DNA of 64,000 nt from Photobacterium kishitanii (GCF_003026355.1 NZ_PYON01000011.1:62001-126000), one strand, 5' to 3'. Counted from the first letter of the stretch, positions 38,127-45,968 are shown. Notes: generated by a model not told the origin, from the letters alone. Program-made: numbers and translations.

Positions 38127-39983
38127 ATGATTGATATTAGCAGTGAAGATATCAATGCGGTTGAAGGCACTCTTGGTTTAACATTTGACGAAACAAGAAG
38201 GCGAATAATCACCACATATGATGATGTTCAAGCATGCCCGGGTAGCGGTAAAACTACTATAGTGGCAGCTAAGTTAATGATACTTGCCAAAAAGTGGGAA
38301 CCAAGCAATCAAGGGATTTGTGTATTAACTCATACAAATGTTGCCAAAGAAGAAATTATTGAGCGTCTAAGTACAAACTCTGATGGTCAAAAGTTACTCT
38401 CATTTCCACACTTCATCGGGACAATACAAGAATTCGTAAATAAATTCTTAGCAATACCTTATCTAAGATCAGGTGGATATCCGATTAGTCATATCGATGA
38501 TGAGATATGTAATAGTAAAGGTTGGAGTTTACTGAATGTTGGAACAAAGCATTACCTAGAACAACGGCGCATATCATCCTTAGATAAACTGCAATACAGG
38601 TTCGTTGAAGAACAATTAGTTTTGGACGTTCCTGGCTTTAATTCGGTATCAACCTCAAGTAGTTACCGAAATTTGGAGTCAGTGAAAGCGACACTATTAA
38701 ATCTGGGCTGCTTTTTTTTTCATGAAATGTATGCATTTGCAGAACATTATTTGCTAAGTAATCCATCTATATATGCTGCTATAAGATCTCGCTTTCCATA
38801 TGTTTTTATTGATGAAATGCAAGATACGCAAAAATTCCAAGATGAACTTCTCAACAAGATCTTCAATGTTGAAGGCGTATCATTTCAGAGGTTTGGTGAC
38901 CCTGATCAAGCGATCTACAGTGGTGAGCAAGAGGAAAACGAGTCCTACAACCGAATTGAACTAAGTCGAGTTGAAAACAGCCATCGATTTACTAATTCTA
39001 TAGCAGCTTTGGCCAAAAACCTCAGTTACAACCGCATTAACCTACAAGCTGCCTCTGATGTTTCAGAACATACGTTTCACACCATATTTTTAGTTGATGA
39101 TAACTCACGTAATGCTGTCTTCAGAAAATTTGCTGAACTATGTGCACAAGCTATCCCTGAAGGCTGTCAGCGAAAAATAAAAACAGTAGGTGCCGTTGGG
39201 ACTAGAAAAGATGATGGACTAACAATTTGTAACTATCTTGATTCTTTCGATAAATCAAGCTCTGTTAAGGCTTTCAAACCAAGTAAACTTATTCACTACT
39301 TGTGCGAAGGACGCCGACAAAAGGATTATCACGTAGCGTATAGTCTAGTTTTAGATGGTATTTCTAGGCTCGGTCGAAAGGCTGGTGCGGAGTTAGTCCA
39401 TCAAGGCGGCAATGTAGCTTATTCTGCAAGTGCTGTTCGTAGACATTTAAAGCAGTCCAACCAAACTCTTGATTTTAACCTTATTGTCAGAGGGCTAATT
39501 GTTGATGATTTGAGTGCTCAAAACTGGGAAAGTGCGATTCAACGCTTATGTAGTATTTTTGCTTTAATAATTCCGGACGGTCTTGAAGAATTCATTTCCT
39601 TTGATTCTGACAATTTAGAAGTAGACAATGCCGAACATGGTAATCGCCTAAATACGGTTTATTCTGATATCTCGGGACGATTGATTGAAAATGAAGTTAC
39701 AACGATTCACGGAGTCAAAGGTGAAACGCATGCAGCAACCCTAGTTTTGGAGACCAAATTTCATCAAAAAGATATTGCTTCATTAGTTCAGCACATCCTC
39801 AGTGTGGATCAAAGTAAACCTACAGGAGTTCGTAAAATTAAGTTTATGAAACAGTTGTATGTCGCTTTTACACGGCCAGAACATTTACTTTGCATAGCAA
39901 TGGATAAGTCTGACTTTCCGTCTTCGCTGATTGGAGTAAGAGAACATGCTGGGTGGAAGATACACGATCTTACTTTGGAGTAG
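38127..39983 (+). CDS. Gabija-like GajB: UvrD/Rep-type helicase (618 aa)
   Basis: A superfamily 1 helicase partner of the OLD nuclease. Motif I is VQACPGSGKTTIVAAKL (about 39-55), motif II FIDEMQDTQKF, motif III FGDPDQAIYSG, motif V TTIHGVKGETHAATLVLET and motif VI LYVAFTRPEHLLCIAM. It starts at ATG 38127, one base after the GajA stop and ten bases after GAGGAG, so the two are translationally linked. At 618 residues it is longer than the best-known GajB (about 490). Other OLD class 2 pairs have such longer helicases, so Gabija-like is safer than a definite Gabija call. Confidence 0.85.
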   Translation: MIDISSEDINAVEGTLGLTFDETRRRIITTYDDVQACPGSGKTTIVAAKLMILAKKWEPSNQGICVLTHTNVAKEEIIERLSTNSDGQKLLSFPHFIGTIQEFVNKFLAIPYLRSGGYPISHIDDEICNSKGWSLLNVGTKHYLEQRRISSLDKLQYRFVEEQLVLDVPGFNSVSTSSSYRNLESVKATLLNLGCFFFHEMYAFAEHYLLSNPSIYAAIRSRFPYVFIDEMQDTQKFQDELLNKIFNVEGVSFQRFGDPDQAIYSGEQEENESYNRIELSRVENSHRFTNSIAALAKNLSYNRINLQAASDVSEHTFHTIFLVDDNSRNAVFRKFAELCAQAIPEGCQRKIKTVGAVGTRKDDGLTICNYLDSFDKSSSVKAFKPSKLIHYLCEGRRQKDYHVAYSLVLDGISRLGRKAGAELVHQGGNVAYSASAVRRHLKQSNQTLDFNLIVRGLIVDDLSAQNWESAIQRLCSIFALIIPDGLEEFISFDSDNLEVDNAEHGNRLNTVYSDISGRLIENEVTTIHGVKGETHAATLVLETKFHQKDIASLVQHILSVDQSKPTGVRKIKFMKQLYVAFTRPEHLLCIAMDKSDFPSSLIGVREHAGWKIHDLTLE

Positions 39984-40108
39984 GAATCGGCACAGTCGAA
40001 GTCTAGCTTGCCCTAACTCTGTTAATCTGAAGAAATGACTTCGAGCATGAGACCTAACTCACATCTGTCCACAAATGAGCTAGAGTTAACGCTATAACCT
40101 CAACGCAA

Positions 40109-40140
40109 AAAGCCCTCACTTCAAGTAGGAGGGCTTTTTG
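40109..40140. terminator. Strong bidirectional terminator at the prophage edge
   Basis: AAAAAGCCCTC pairs with GAGGGCTTTTT around ACTTCAAGTAG, directly next to the integrase stop. The left prophage attachment site should lie in 39984-40140, but it cannot be recognised without the right end. Confidence 0.88.
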
Positions 40141-41157
40141 CTATTGATCACTCTTAAGTTGATTAATACTTTTTAGATTGAGTGGTGGCACCATGTCCAC
40201 TTTACGATCATAGGTATTAACTTGAGCAAATTCTTTATGGCCAGAGAACCGTTGTTTGTCTGCCATGGTTCCTTCGTAATCTGAAATACCTTTAGCTTTT
40301 AAATCATGAAACGTGAAATCCGTATTGATGCCATATTCTAAAGCGGCTTGCTTTTTTGCTGCTTGCCAATAATCTTGTAGTGAACGATCGTGAACCTTTT
40401 GGCCATTAGGGCGACGAAGTACAAAGTTAGTTTGTTTTTCAGCTAACGTTTCAGATAGTGCAATTGCCTCACGTAGGCGTGGTGACCACATCTTGATTTG
40501 TTTCTTGCCAGTTTTAGACTGAGTAATGAAAATACCATCTTCTAATAAATGCGAGTACTCAAGCTTTAATATGTCACCTTTACGAGCAGCACATAAATAG
40601 GCCAACTCCATTGCAACTTTTGTGATGGTATTCGCGCATTGGTAAACAGCAAGATACTCTTCATCTGTAATATAGCGATCACGTTGATTGGCTGAAAACT
40701 TTCTAACTCCACGACATGGATTTTTATTTATTTTGCCACGTTCGTATGACCACTGCATAACTTTAGATAGTAATGAAAAGTCATTATTTGCAGTTGATAT
40801 CGAATGTTCACCACGTTTATCCATAAATGCCCGAATATGTTTAGGTAATAAAGCATTAGGATTCATGTTACCAAACACTTTTATTAAGGTTGATACTCGT
40901 GCCAAATTAGAACGCTGCGTTGATGGTGCAAGTGCTTTAAATTGCAATGAATCAAAATATTCATGAAATAATTCAGTGATATTTCTTTTGTGTATATTTA
41001 GAAGCTTTTCATATTCAAGCCAAACTAATGATAACGGTGCATCTACGGAACATATTGCAATAGATCCACCTGCTTTGGGATGCCAGCGATATTTTCTACC
41101 ATGAGCATAAACGCGAGATGGCAGTTTACGTTTGCTTTTGTTACTGCATTCTTTCAT
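40141..41157 (-). CDS. int: Tyrosine-type phage integrase (338 aa)
   Basis: Catalyses site-specific insertion of the prophage. The C-terminal catalytic domain shows Arg192 in LAYLCAARKGDILKLEY, a Lys in the SKTGKKQIKM beta-hairpin, His284 in FTFHDLKAKGISD, His307 in RFSGHKEF and the nucleophile Tyr316 in VNTYDRKV. The usual second Arg of HxxR is a Lys here (HDLK). An N-terminal SAM-like core-binding domain lies at about 55-145. It overlaps the upstream small gene by four bases, and the pair reads leftward from the control region, as in lambdoid int-xis arrangements. Confidence 0.92.
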   Translation of the reverse strand: MKECSNKSKRKLPSRVYAHGRKYRWHPKAGGSIAICSVDAPLSLVWLEYEKLLNIHKRNITELFHEYFDSLQFKALAPSTQRSNLARVSTLIKVFGNMNPNALLPKHIRAFMDKRGEHSISTANNDFSLLSKVMQWSYERGKINKNPCRGVRKFSANQRDRYITDEEYLAVYQCANTITKVAMELAYLCAARKGDILKLEYSHLLEDGIFITQSKTGKKQIKMWSPRLREAIALSETLAEKQTNFVLRRPNGQKVHDRSLQDYWQAAKKQAALEYGINTDFTFHDLKAKGISDYEGTMADKQRFSGHKEFAQVNTYDRKVDMVPPLNLKSINQLKSDQ

Positions 41158-41363
41158 GTTAACGCCTCTAGGTTAAATCCATCGTTATTATTATTGCGGT
41201 GTGAAGCAGGGTGGTTAATGTGATACCAAGTTGTTCTTATACGACCATCTTTCCCTTCAACATAAAAGATGCCGTGGCTTCTTAAACAAGAAGCTTGATC
41301 TGCAGCGCGGCTATAACCTGTTAGTTCTACTAATTCAGGGGAGGTAATAATTAGATTCTGCAT
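41154..41363 (-). CDS. DUF4224-like small DNA-binding protein, possible excisionase (69 aa)
   Basis: Its N-terminus LIITSPELVELTGYSRAADQASCLRSHGIFYVEGKDGRIRTTWYHIN follows the DUF4224 pattern (S-x-E-L-x-E-LTGY-x-x-x-x-Q-x-x-L-x-x-x-GI) of small phage proteins found immediately before integrase genes. A role in excision or integration control is inferred from position, since its stop overlaps the integrase start by four bases. It begins two bases after the preceding gene ends, so the leftward operon is compact. Confidence 0.8.
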   Translation of the reverse strand: MQNLIITSPELVELTGYSRAADQASCLRSHGIFYVEGKDGRIRTTWYHINHPASHRNNNNDGFNLEALT

Positions 41364-41365
41364 GA

Positions 41366-41746
41366 TTAAATCCTTTTATTTGATGGTTGAGAAAGACGAA
41401 CTCGATTCATGGTGTGCCAGCAACGGGCATCACCTTTAAATAAGCCTCCTGCCTTTAATTTTGCACATCCTTCCGGTAATGACTCACCACAATGTTGGCA
41501 AGTACCTAGTGATTGTTTGATTTGTTCCATTTCACCATGAATACGATGGATCATTAGTTGTAATGCTTCGGCGCTATCACAAGCTGTATTGGGATAAGAG
41601 AAAAATTTACAGATCTCATTTAGCCGTTCGATCTCCATATTATTTAATGGGAGAGGAAAACTGGTCACGCCATTGGTTTTGCGGTTATCTCTCAAACGTT
41701 GGGCGCGTTTACGTGCTTGTTCACGTTTTTTATCATTAGTAGTCAT
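41366..41746 (-). CDS. Phage early protein with C-terminal zinc-finger-like Cys motif (126 aa)
   Basis: I start this at ATG 41746 (MTTNDKKREQARKRAQRLRDNRKTNG), because the longer frame would overlap the preceding gene through most of its length. A strongly basic N-terminus is followed by LPLNNMEIERLNEICKFFSYPNTACDSAEALQLMIHRIHGEMEQI, which resembles a ribbon-helix-helix or helical dimer region. The end carries CQHCGESLPEGC and a later CW, a possible zinc site. It resembles uncharacterised early leftward proteins of Vibrio and enteric phages. Function unknown, probably nucleic-acid binding. Confidence 0.7.
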   Translation of the reverse strand: MTTNDKKREQARKRAQRLRDNRKTNGVTSFPLPLNNMEIERLNEICKFFSYPNTACDSAEALQLMIHRIHGEMEQIKQSLGTCQHCGESLPEGCAKLKAGGLFKGDARCWHTMNRVRLSQPSNKRI

Positions 41747-41759
41747 AAGCCGATATACG

Positions 41760-41960
41760 TTATAGAAAGTGAATAGCTTCATGAGCAAATTGCTCGACAA
41801 GTTCTTGAGTGATGTCGGTTTCAAGTGAATAAGATTTTGAGACACCCCAACCAGTTGTTGGATTTGGAATAATCAACAGTTCCCAACATTCTTGCCAATC
41901 ACTATTACGTGATTTAATGAGTTTTACTGCCCCTTGAGCAGTATTGAAATGAGAACACAT
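41760..41960 (-). CDS. Small early phage protein (66 aa), function unknown
   Basis: First gene of the leftward early operon, directly downstream of the OL-like operators. AAGGA lies about ten bases before ATG 41960. It ends 13 bases before the next start, consistent with one transcript. The sequence (SDWQECWELLIIPNPTTGWGVSKSYSLETDITQELVEQFAHEAIHFL) suggests a small mixed fold. No known family recognised. Confidence 0.65.
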   Translation of the reverse strand: MCSHFNTAQGAVKLIKSRNSDWQECWELLIIPNPTTGWGVSKSYSLETDITQELVEQFAHEAIHFL

Positions 41961-42003
41961 TGATCATTCATCCTTTTATTATGAAGCTATGATAAGTATT
42001 TAA

Positions 42004-42066
42004 TTCACGTTTTGTGTAAAACAAAGATACACAAAACGTGTTTGTGATGTCAACACAAATCGTGAA
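42004..42066. promoter_or_regulatory. OL-like operator cluster: three 15-bp repressor sites
   Basis: Three sites, TTCACGTTTTGTGTA (42004-42018), TACACAAAACGTGTT (42028-42042) and AACACAAATCGTGAA (42052-42066), share the form NNCAC-N5-GTGNN and have centres exactly 24 bases apart. They lie upstream of the leftward early operon and match three more sites between the cI- and cro-like genes, as in lambda OL and OR. Confidence 0.85.
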
Positions 42067-42082
42067 CTTAAAATTTAAGTAT

Positions 42083-42107
42083 AAAAAAACCGCCAGGAAG
42101 GCGGTTC
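42083..42107 (-). terminator. Terminator of the repressor gene
   Basis: On the minus strand AACCGCC-TTCCT-GGCGGTT followed by a T-run ends the repressor transcript before it enters the OL-like operators. Confidence 0.88.
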
Positions 42108-42125
42108 ATGTTTACGTGTTACTGA

Positions 42126-42794
42126 TTAAAACAATTTTAGTTTGGCATCAATAACAACCCCGATAATTTTGCAATTACCGTTAATGGGTAAAGTAGGATA
42201 TTGAGGGTTTAATGGTTTTAAGAATCGTTGGCCAGCATCAATAACCAGTTTTTTAAACGTGGCTTCATTTACGTCTGTCAATTTTGCAACAACAAGTGAG
42301 CCGTTTCTCGCTTCTCGTTCGGCATCAACAAGAACCAGTGTTTCTTCTGGAAAACTAATACCACTAGATGATGTCATTGAATCACCATGAACACGAAGCC
42401 AGAAGCAATTAGCGCTTGTTCGTTCAGTCGTGCCGTACCATTCGCTTATTTCATCTTTCAAGTAAGGCTCACACGCTTCTGTCCATGCGCCTGCTTGAAT
42501 CGAACTTAAAACAGGGAAAGATTTTTGATAGTTCGGTTGGATATCGATAGTGGTGACATTGGCAAAGTTGGTTAGCTCATCATCATCAAACAAAATCTGA
42601 TATGGCTTAATGCCTAAATGTTTAGCCAGCATATCAGCATCATCTAAATTAATACTTCTCAATCCAGACTCATAGTTACTGATGCGCGAAGGTCCCCAGC
42701 CGCAAAGTTCAGCTAGGTCTTTTTGGCTAATGCCTTGTTTGGTGCGGAGCTGCTTTAAACGCAGTCCTACTTCAGTCTTTTTATTCATATTCAT
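42126..42794 (-). CDS. CI-like prophage repressor (HTH + S24 peptidase, 222 aa)
   Basis: Maintains lysogeny by blocking the early promoters. The N-terminal Cro/CI helix-turn-helix (RLKQLRTKQGISQKDLAELCGWGPSRISNYESGLRSI, residues 12-48) binds DNA. The C-terminal S24 domain has the cleavage site Ala101-Gly102 (SSIQAGAWTEA), nucleophile Ser139 (RVHGDSM) and Lys171 (SLVVAKL), so it should self-cleave upon RecA activation and make the prophage SOS-inducible. The six operators on either side are its expected targets, together with the divergent Cro-like protein. Starts at Met1 or Met3. Confidence 0.92.
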   Translation of the reverse strand: MNMNKKTEVGLRLKQLRTKQGISQKDLAELCGWGPSRISNYESGLRSINLDDADMLAKHLGIKPYQILFDDDELTNFANVTTIDIQPNYQKSFPVLSSIQAGAWTEACEPYLKDEISEWYGTTERTSANCFWLRVHGDSMTSSSGISFPEETLVLVDAEREARNGSLVVAKLTDVNEATFKKLVIDAGQRFLKPLNPQYPTLPINGNCKIIGVVIDAKLKLF

Positions 42795-42799
42795 AAATT

Positions 42800-42870
42800 A
42801 TCACGAAGCGTGAAATTAAATAACACACTATTTGTGAATTTCGAGTTGATAATAATTCACGATATGTGTA
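42800..42870. promoter_or_regulatory. OR-like operator cluster: three 15-bp repressor sites
   Basis: ATCACGAAGCGTGAA (42800-42814), CACACTATTTGTGAA (42824-42838) and TTCACGATATGTGTA (42856-42870) repeat the CAC-N5-GTG operator form between the divergent repressor and Cro-like genes. Centre spacings are 24 and 32 bases. The first lies only a few bases from the repressor start, so occupancy should shut its own promoter. Confidence 0.86.
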
Positions 42871-42895
42871 TCTTGACCGTAACCAAGGAGCTTTA

Positions 42896-43123
42896 ATGAA
42901 TCAAATCGCACAGAAACGGAAGCTATTAAATATTTCTCAAGCTGAACTCGCTGGGAAATTAGATAGTGGTCCATCTCGAATCTCTAATTTTGAAGCATCA
43001 ATAAGAAAACCCAACCTACAAACATGTTGGATGATTGTTAATGCTCTCAATGAGTTAGGTGCAAACTGCACGTTTGAAGAAGTATTTCCCAACCCTAAAC
43101 AAAATAGTAACGAAACAATCTGA
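42896..43123 (+). CDS. Cro-like transcriptional regulator (75 aa)
   Basis: A single helix-turn-helix domain: IAQKRKLLNISQAELAGKLDSGPSRISNFEASIRKPNLQTCWMIVNAL. The recognition region GPSRISNFE is almost the same as GPSRISNYE of the divergent CI-like repressor, so both should read the same operators. ATG 42896 has AAGGAG six bases upstream; the longer frame starting earlier would run through an operator. First gene of the rightward early operon. Confidence 0.88.
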   Translation: MNQIAQKRKLLNISQAELAGKLDSGPSRISNFEASIRKPNLQTCWMIVNALNELGANCTFEEVFPNPKQNSNETI

Positions 43124-43175
43124 TTATAGATGATTGTCCATCTTCTGGTTATTTATACAGTTAAGGAAAACCCGC

Positions 43176-43745
43176 ATGTCAATTCAGAGCCTAAAAAGCG
43201 TTATGCGTAACGCTGTAGAGGGATGGCGTACTGAAGTCAGTAAAGAGTTCATTGCTCAAAAAGTTGCCCGTCAATATCACAATATGGATTTACCATTTGA
43301 AGTTGATGCACAACGAAAGCAATTGCTCAAACCGGTAGGGGCTGATGATAAGAACAATCAACAAAACTTTTTCCGTTATTTAGAACGAACCAGTCTTGAA
43401 GCCAAAGCCACCATGATGGATTTGTTACCGGCTATTTTGGTCGCCTTACCTAAACAACGAGCTTCTGATGCGCTCAATGCGTTTTTAAATCCTCTCGGGT
43501 TTTCTGTAGCAGTAATAGGAATGGGGAGTGAAACACCTAAACGTGATCAGCTATTGGCCATGTTTAACAAAGAATCATCCGAAGCACTGTCATCGTTATT
43601 GTTGCTACCTGATAACGCCACCGTAGAACAGCTTCGTGCTGCTTACCGTGAAGTACAAGAAAGTGAAGGCTCTCATAAACCTTTATTGGGGTATTTAGAA
43701 ACCTTAATGACGGCTAAAAAGCATAAGGTTGGCAGCCATGAATAA
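43176..43745 (+). CDS. YdaT-like phage regulatory protein at the CII position (189 aa)
   Basis: Sits directly after the Cro-like gene where lambda has cII. The stretch NNQQNFFRYLERTSLEAKATMMDLLPAILVALPKQRASDALNAFLN aligns in spacing with Rac prophage YdaT (NTQKIFRWVEKDTPDAVEKIQALLPAIEKSMPPLLVARM), a DNA-binding regulator once described as a toxin. Start ATG 43176 follows TAAGGA. I infer a CII-like switch role; overproduction toxicity is possible as for YdaT. Confidence 0.72.
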   Translation: MSIQSLKSVMRNAVEGWRTEVSKEFIAQKVARQYHNMDLPFEVDAQRKQLLKPVGADDKNNQQNFFRYLERTSLEAKATMMDLLPAILVALPKQRASDALNAFLNPLGFSVAVIGMGSETPKRDQLLAMFNKESSEALSSLLLLPDNATVEQLRAAYREVQESEGSHKPLLGYLETLMTAKKHKVGSHE

Positions 43746-43792
43746 TTGTCATCAAGTTATCGACATTACATCAATACAGATACGGGGGCGGT

Positions 43793-44662
43793 ATGTCAGG
43801 GTTATTTAACGCAATACGAGAGCTATCAGGTAATGAAGCCAATATCAGTATTCCGCGGGTTTACATTCGCTTTTGTAAAGGTGATTTAAACCAAGCTGCA
43901 GTGCTGTCTCAGTTAGTGTTTTGGTCAGGCCGTACAACTAGAACAGATGGTTGGTTCTATAAGCGTCATGAGCAATTGGCGGATGAATTAGGCTTCTCTG
44001 TCGATCAAGTTCGCTATGCATTGAAGAAGCTAAAAACACGCTTAAATGATTGCCTAGAGACAGCGCGTAAGAAGGCTAATGGTGTACCGACAGTGCACTA
44101 CAAATTCAACGAAGCAAAGCTAATGGAAGTCATCTTTTTTAGTCAATATTCCGATTCGGTAAATTTACCGAATGGAAACGGGAATATTACCGAATCTATT
44201 CGGGGATCTCACCGAAACCTAGGAAACGGGAAAATTACCGAATCCATTAACAGATCCAATACAGATCCGATAAAACAGATCAATAACCCTGTAGTCCCTC
44301 GTGAGGATGCTTATCAAATTACTGAGCAACCACAACCAGCACCACAGGAACGTAACACCAAACCTGTTCGTGTTCAGCGTAAATTAAAAACTGAGCTGGC
44401 AGATGATTTCAGCATCACTGAGCCAATGCAGCAGTGGTACTCAGCACAAGGATTCACACTGGATGCACAAGCCGCAACCTGTCAGTGGGCGGATGCGATG
44501 AAAGCTCGTGATTGCAAATATTTAGATTGGGTAGCGGCTTGGCGTAACGGCATGCGCAATGCCAATAGGTGGGCAACAGAGCGTACAAACAAGCAAATTT
44601 CAGTTACACAACGAATGGGTGCCAGTGATGGTAAATATGGTCCACCGGAGGATTACTTATGA
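43793..44662 (+). CDS. Phage replication initiator (lambda O-like position), origin inside gene
   Basis: The N-terminal 115 residues form a winged-helix region (RVYIRFCKGDLNQAAVLSQLVFWSGR, WFYKRHEQLADELGFSVDQVRYALKKLKTR) like phage replication proteins. A linker of low complexity, with repeated GNGNITESIRGS and GNGKITESINRS, is encoded by DNA repeats that look like origin iterons. The C-terminal part (DDFSITEPMQQWYSAQGF, WRNGMRNANRW) resembles the DnaT/loader-interacting domain. The next gene encodes a DnaC-like loader and overlaps by four bases. The arrangement mirrors lambda O-P, with a DnaC homologue replacing P. Confidence 0.85.
   Translation: MSGLFNAIRELSGNEANISIPRVYIRFCKGDLNQAAVLSQLVFWSGRTTRTDGWFYKRHEQLADELGFSVDQVRYALKKLKTRLNDCLETARKKANGVPTVHYKFNEAKLMEVIFFSQYSDSVNLPNGNGNITESIRGSHRNLGNGKITESINRSNTDPIKQINNPVVPREDAYQITEQPQPAPQERNTKPVRVQRKLKTELADDFSITEPMQQWYSAQGFTLDAQAATCQWADAMKARDCKYLDWVAAWRNGMRNANRWATERTNKQISVTQRMGASDGKYGPPEDYL
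44154..44248. other. Putative phage replication origin: palindrome and iterons within the initiator gene
   Basis: A perfect 20-bp palindrome ATTCGGTAAATTTACCGAAT (44154-44173) is followed by two 27-bp direct repeats at 44174-44200 and 44222-44248 that differ at only two positions, each containing TTACCGAAT. Between them is an inverted partial copy (ATTCGGGG, CACCGAAA). Location inside the initiator gene copies lambda ori within O. Confidence 0.75.
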
Positions 44663-45384
44663 ATATCATGCAACGTTTAGCGCAAACTATGCCTGCGCAT
44701 GTAAAGCCATACACTTATGAACAAATGCAAGCCATTCATCAGCGTGAAACGAGTGAGTTAGGTAGAAACGTCTATGAGCAAAACCAACAAACACGAGTGT
44801 CAAAAGCATTAGGACGTTCAGGTATTAAAAAGCGTCACCAACACTGTAGCTTTGATAATTTCATGATTCAGAATGCAGGGCAGCAACATGCGTTCAATGA
44901 GTCAAAAACGTTTGTCGATAATTTACTGAATGATCGTGCATGTGGTGGTTTTATCTTCGCGGGTACATCAGGTACAGGTAAAAACCACTTAGCGTGTGCG
45001 ATTGCCAATCAAGCACTTCAGCAACGCCGATCAGTAGTGGTGATCACCGTTGCCGAATTGATGCTTAAATTTCGTGATACCTACCGTCAAGACTCAGCAA
45101 CCAGTGAAACAGCACTGATCCGTTTTCTGAGTAATGTCGATTTGCTGGTGATAGATGAATTGGGCGTTCAGCACAACAGCAATAACGAACGAGTAATGAT
45201 AAACCGCATCATTGATGAACGTTATACCCTAGAAAAACCAACAGGGGTGATTACCAACCTTCAGAGTGATGAACTTATAACAACCTTAGGCCGTGCAGCT
45301 GTCGACCGCATTATGGAAGGCGGTAAGTGGGTAACGTTTAATTGGTCAAGTTTTAGAATTAACAAAGGAACACAACCAGCATGA
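44659..45384 (+). CDS. DnaC-like helicase loader ATPase (241 aa)
   Basis: Loads the host DnaB helicase at the phage origin. Walker A GTSGTGKNH (102-110) has the unusual KN pair that E. coli DnaC also shows (GTGKNHLA). VDLLVIDELGVQHNSNNERVMINRIIDERY is the Walker B and sensor region, and VDRIMEGGKWVTFNWSSFR matches the DnaC C-terminus. Gene start overlaps the initiator stop by four bases (ATGA), and its own stop overlaps the next start, showing tight coupling. Confidence 0.9.
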   Translation: MNIMQRLAQTMPAHVKPYTYEQMQAIHQRETSELGRNVYEQNQQTRVSKALGRSGIKKRHQHCSFDNFMIQNAGQQHAFNESKTFVDNLLNDRACGGFIFAGTSGTGKNHLACAIANQALQQRRSVVVITVAELMLKFRDTYRQDSATSETALIRFLSNVDLLVIDELGVQHNSNNERVMINRIIDERYTLEKPTGVITNLQSDELITTLGRAAVDRIMEGGKWVTFNWSSFRINKGTQPA

Positions 45385-45968
45385 GAATTGAAATCCTGTT
45401 GAGTAAATTTGCGATTAAAGGAATCAACTACGATCCTCAGTCTGGTGGTGGTAAAGCGTTATTGTCTGCAGAAGAACAATTGGCGGTAGTCGGGTTATGT
45501 TGGCATGAATCGCCAGTAGGGTGGTTGGTACTGTTTGTTGAAGGGCTAAGAGATGTTCATGCACTTAAACAACTGCAAATAGCGACCAGAGGTGAAACAT
45601 TACGCTTAATGGAAGATTGGCGCGGTGTTTATCCGGAAAAGGCATTAACAGCGTTATGTGCCACGGCAATTGCTGAAGCGACTCAACAGAACGGTCAAGT
45701 ATGTCCAGAGTGTAATGGTAGTGCCATTGTAGTTGATAAAAATCGTAATCGTTGTAAGTGCCAATGCTGTAAAGCAGGTCGTATTGTATGGACGCAAGAA
45801 ACGCGTTTTGCCTATTTTGCGCAAGTTCTGCCAGTAACCTATAGCCGATTTAAGCGTTATAACGTGGTGTTGAATTTGTTGGTGTTGTGGTTAGTAGAAA
45901 ATAAGGCTGTGGCAGTTATGGCGATGGAAAATAAGGTCAAAAAGGAAAGTAGTGCACTTGTAGCTTGA
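45381..45968 (+). CDS. Probable antitermination protein Q (195 aa)
   Basis: Last gene of the early rightward operon, the usual position of Q, which lets RNA polymerase read through terminators into the late genes. It has a zinc-finger-like set, CPECNGSAIVVDKNRNRCKCQCCKAG (C-x2-C with C-x-C-x2-C), as in the antitermination-protein Q families, and a helical N-terminal half (LSAEEQLAVVGLCWH, TRGETLRLMEDWRGVYPEKAL). The tandem terminators before the holin gene would be its targets. The assignment rests on position and the zinc motif rather than clear similarity. Confidence 0.72.
   Translation: MRIEILLSKFAIKGINYDPQSGGGKALLSAEEQLAVVGLCWHESPVGWLVLFVEGLRDVHALKQLQIATRGETLRLMEDWRGVYPEKALTALCATAIAEATQQNGQVCPECNGSAIVVDKNRNRCKCQCCKAGRIVWTQETRFAYFAQVLPVTYSRFKRYNVVLNLLVLWLVENKAVAVMAMENKVKKESSALVA

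Noticed and set aside
39984-40140. tRNA gene as the prophage attachment site
   Set aside because: I looked for a cloverleaf with a CCA-type end next to the integrase and found only a terminator hairpin; no tRNA or rRNA gene is visible in the window.
44154-44248. CRISPR-like interpretation of the repeated block
   Set aside because: There are only two repeats and they are part of a coding sequence; the pattern fits origin iterons. No CRISPR array or cas gene is seen anywhere in the window.
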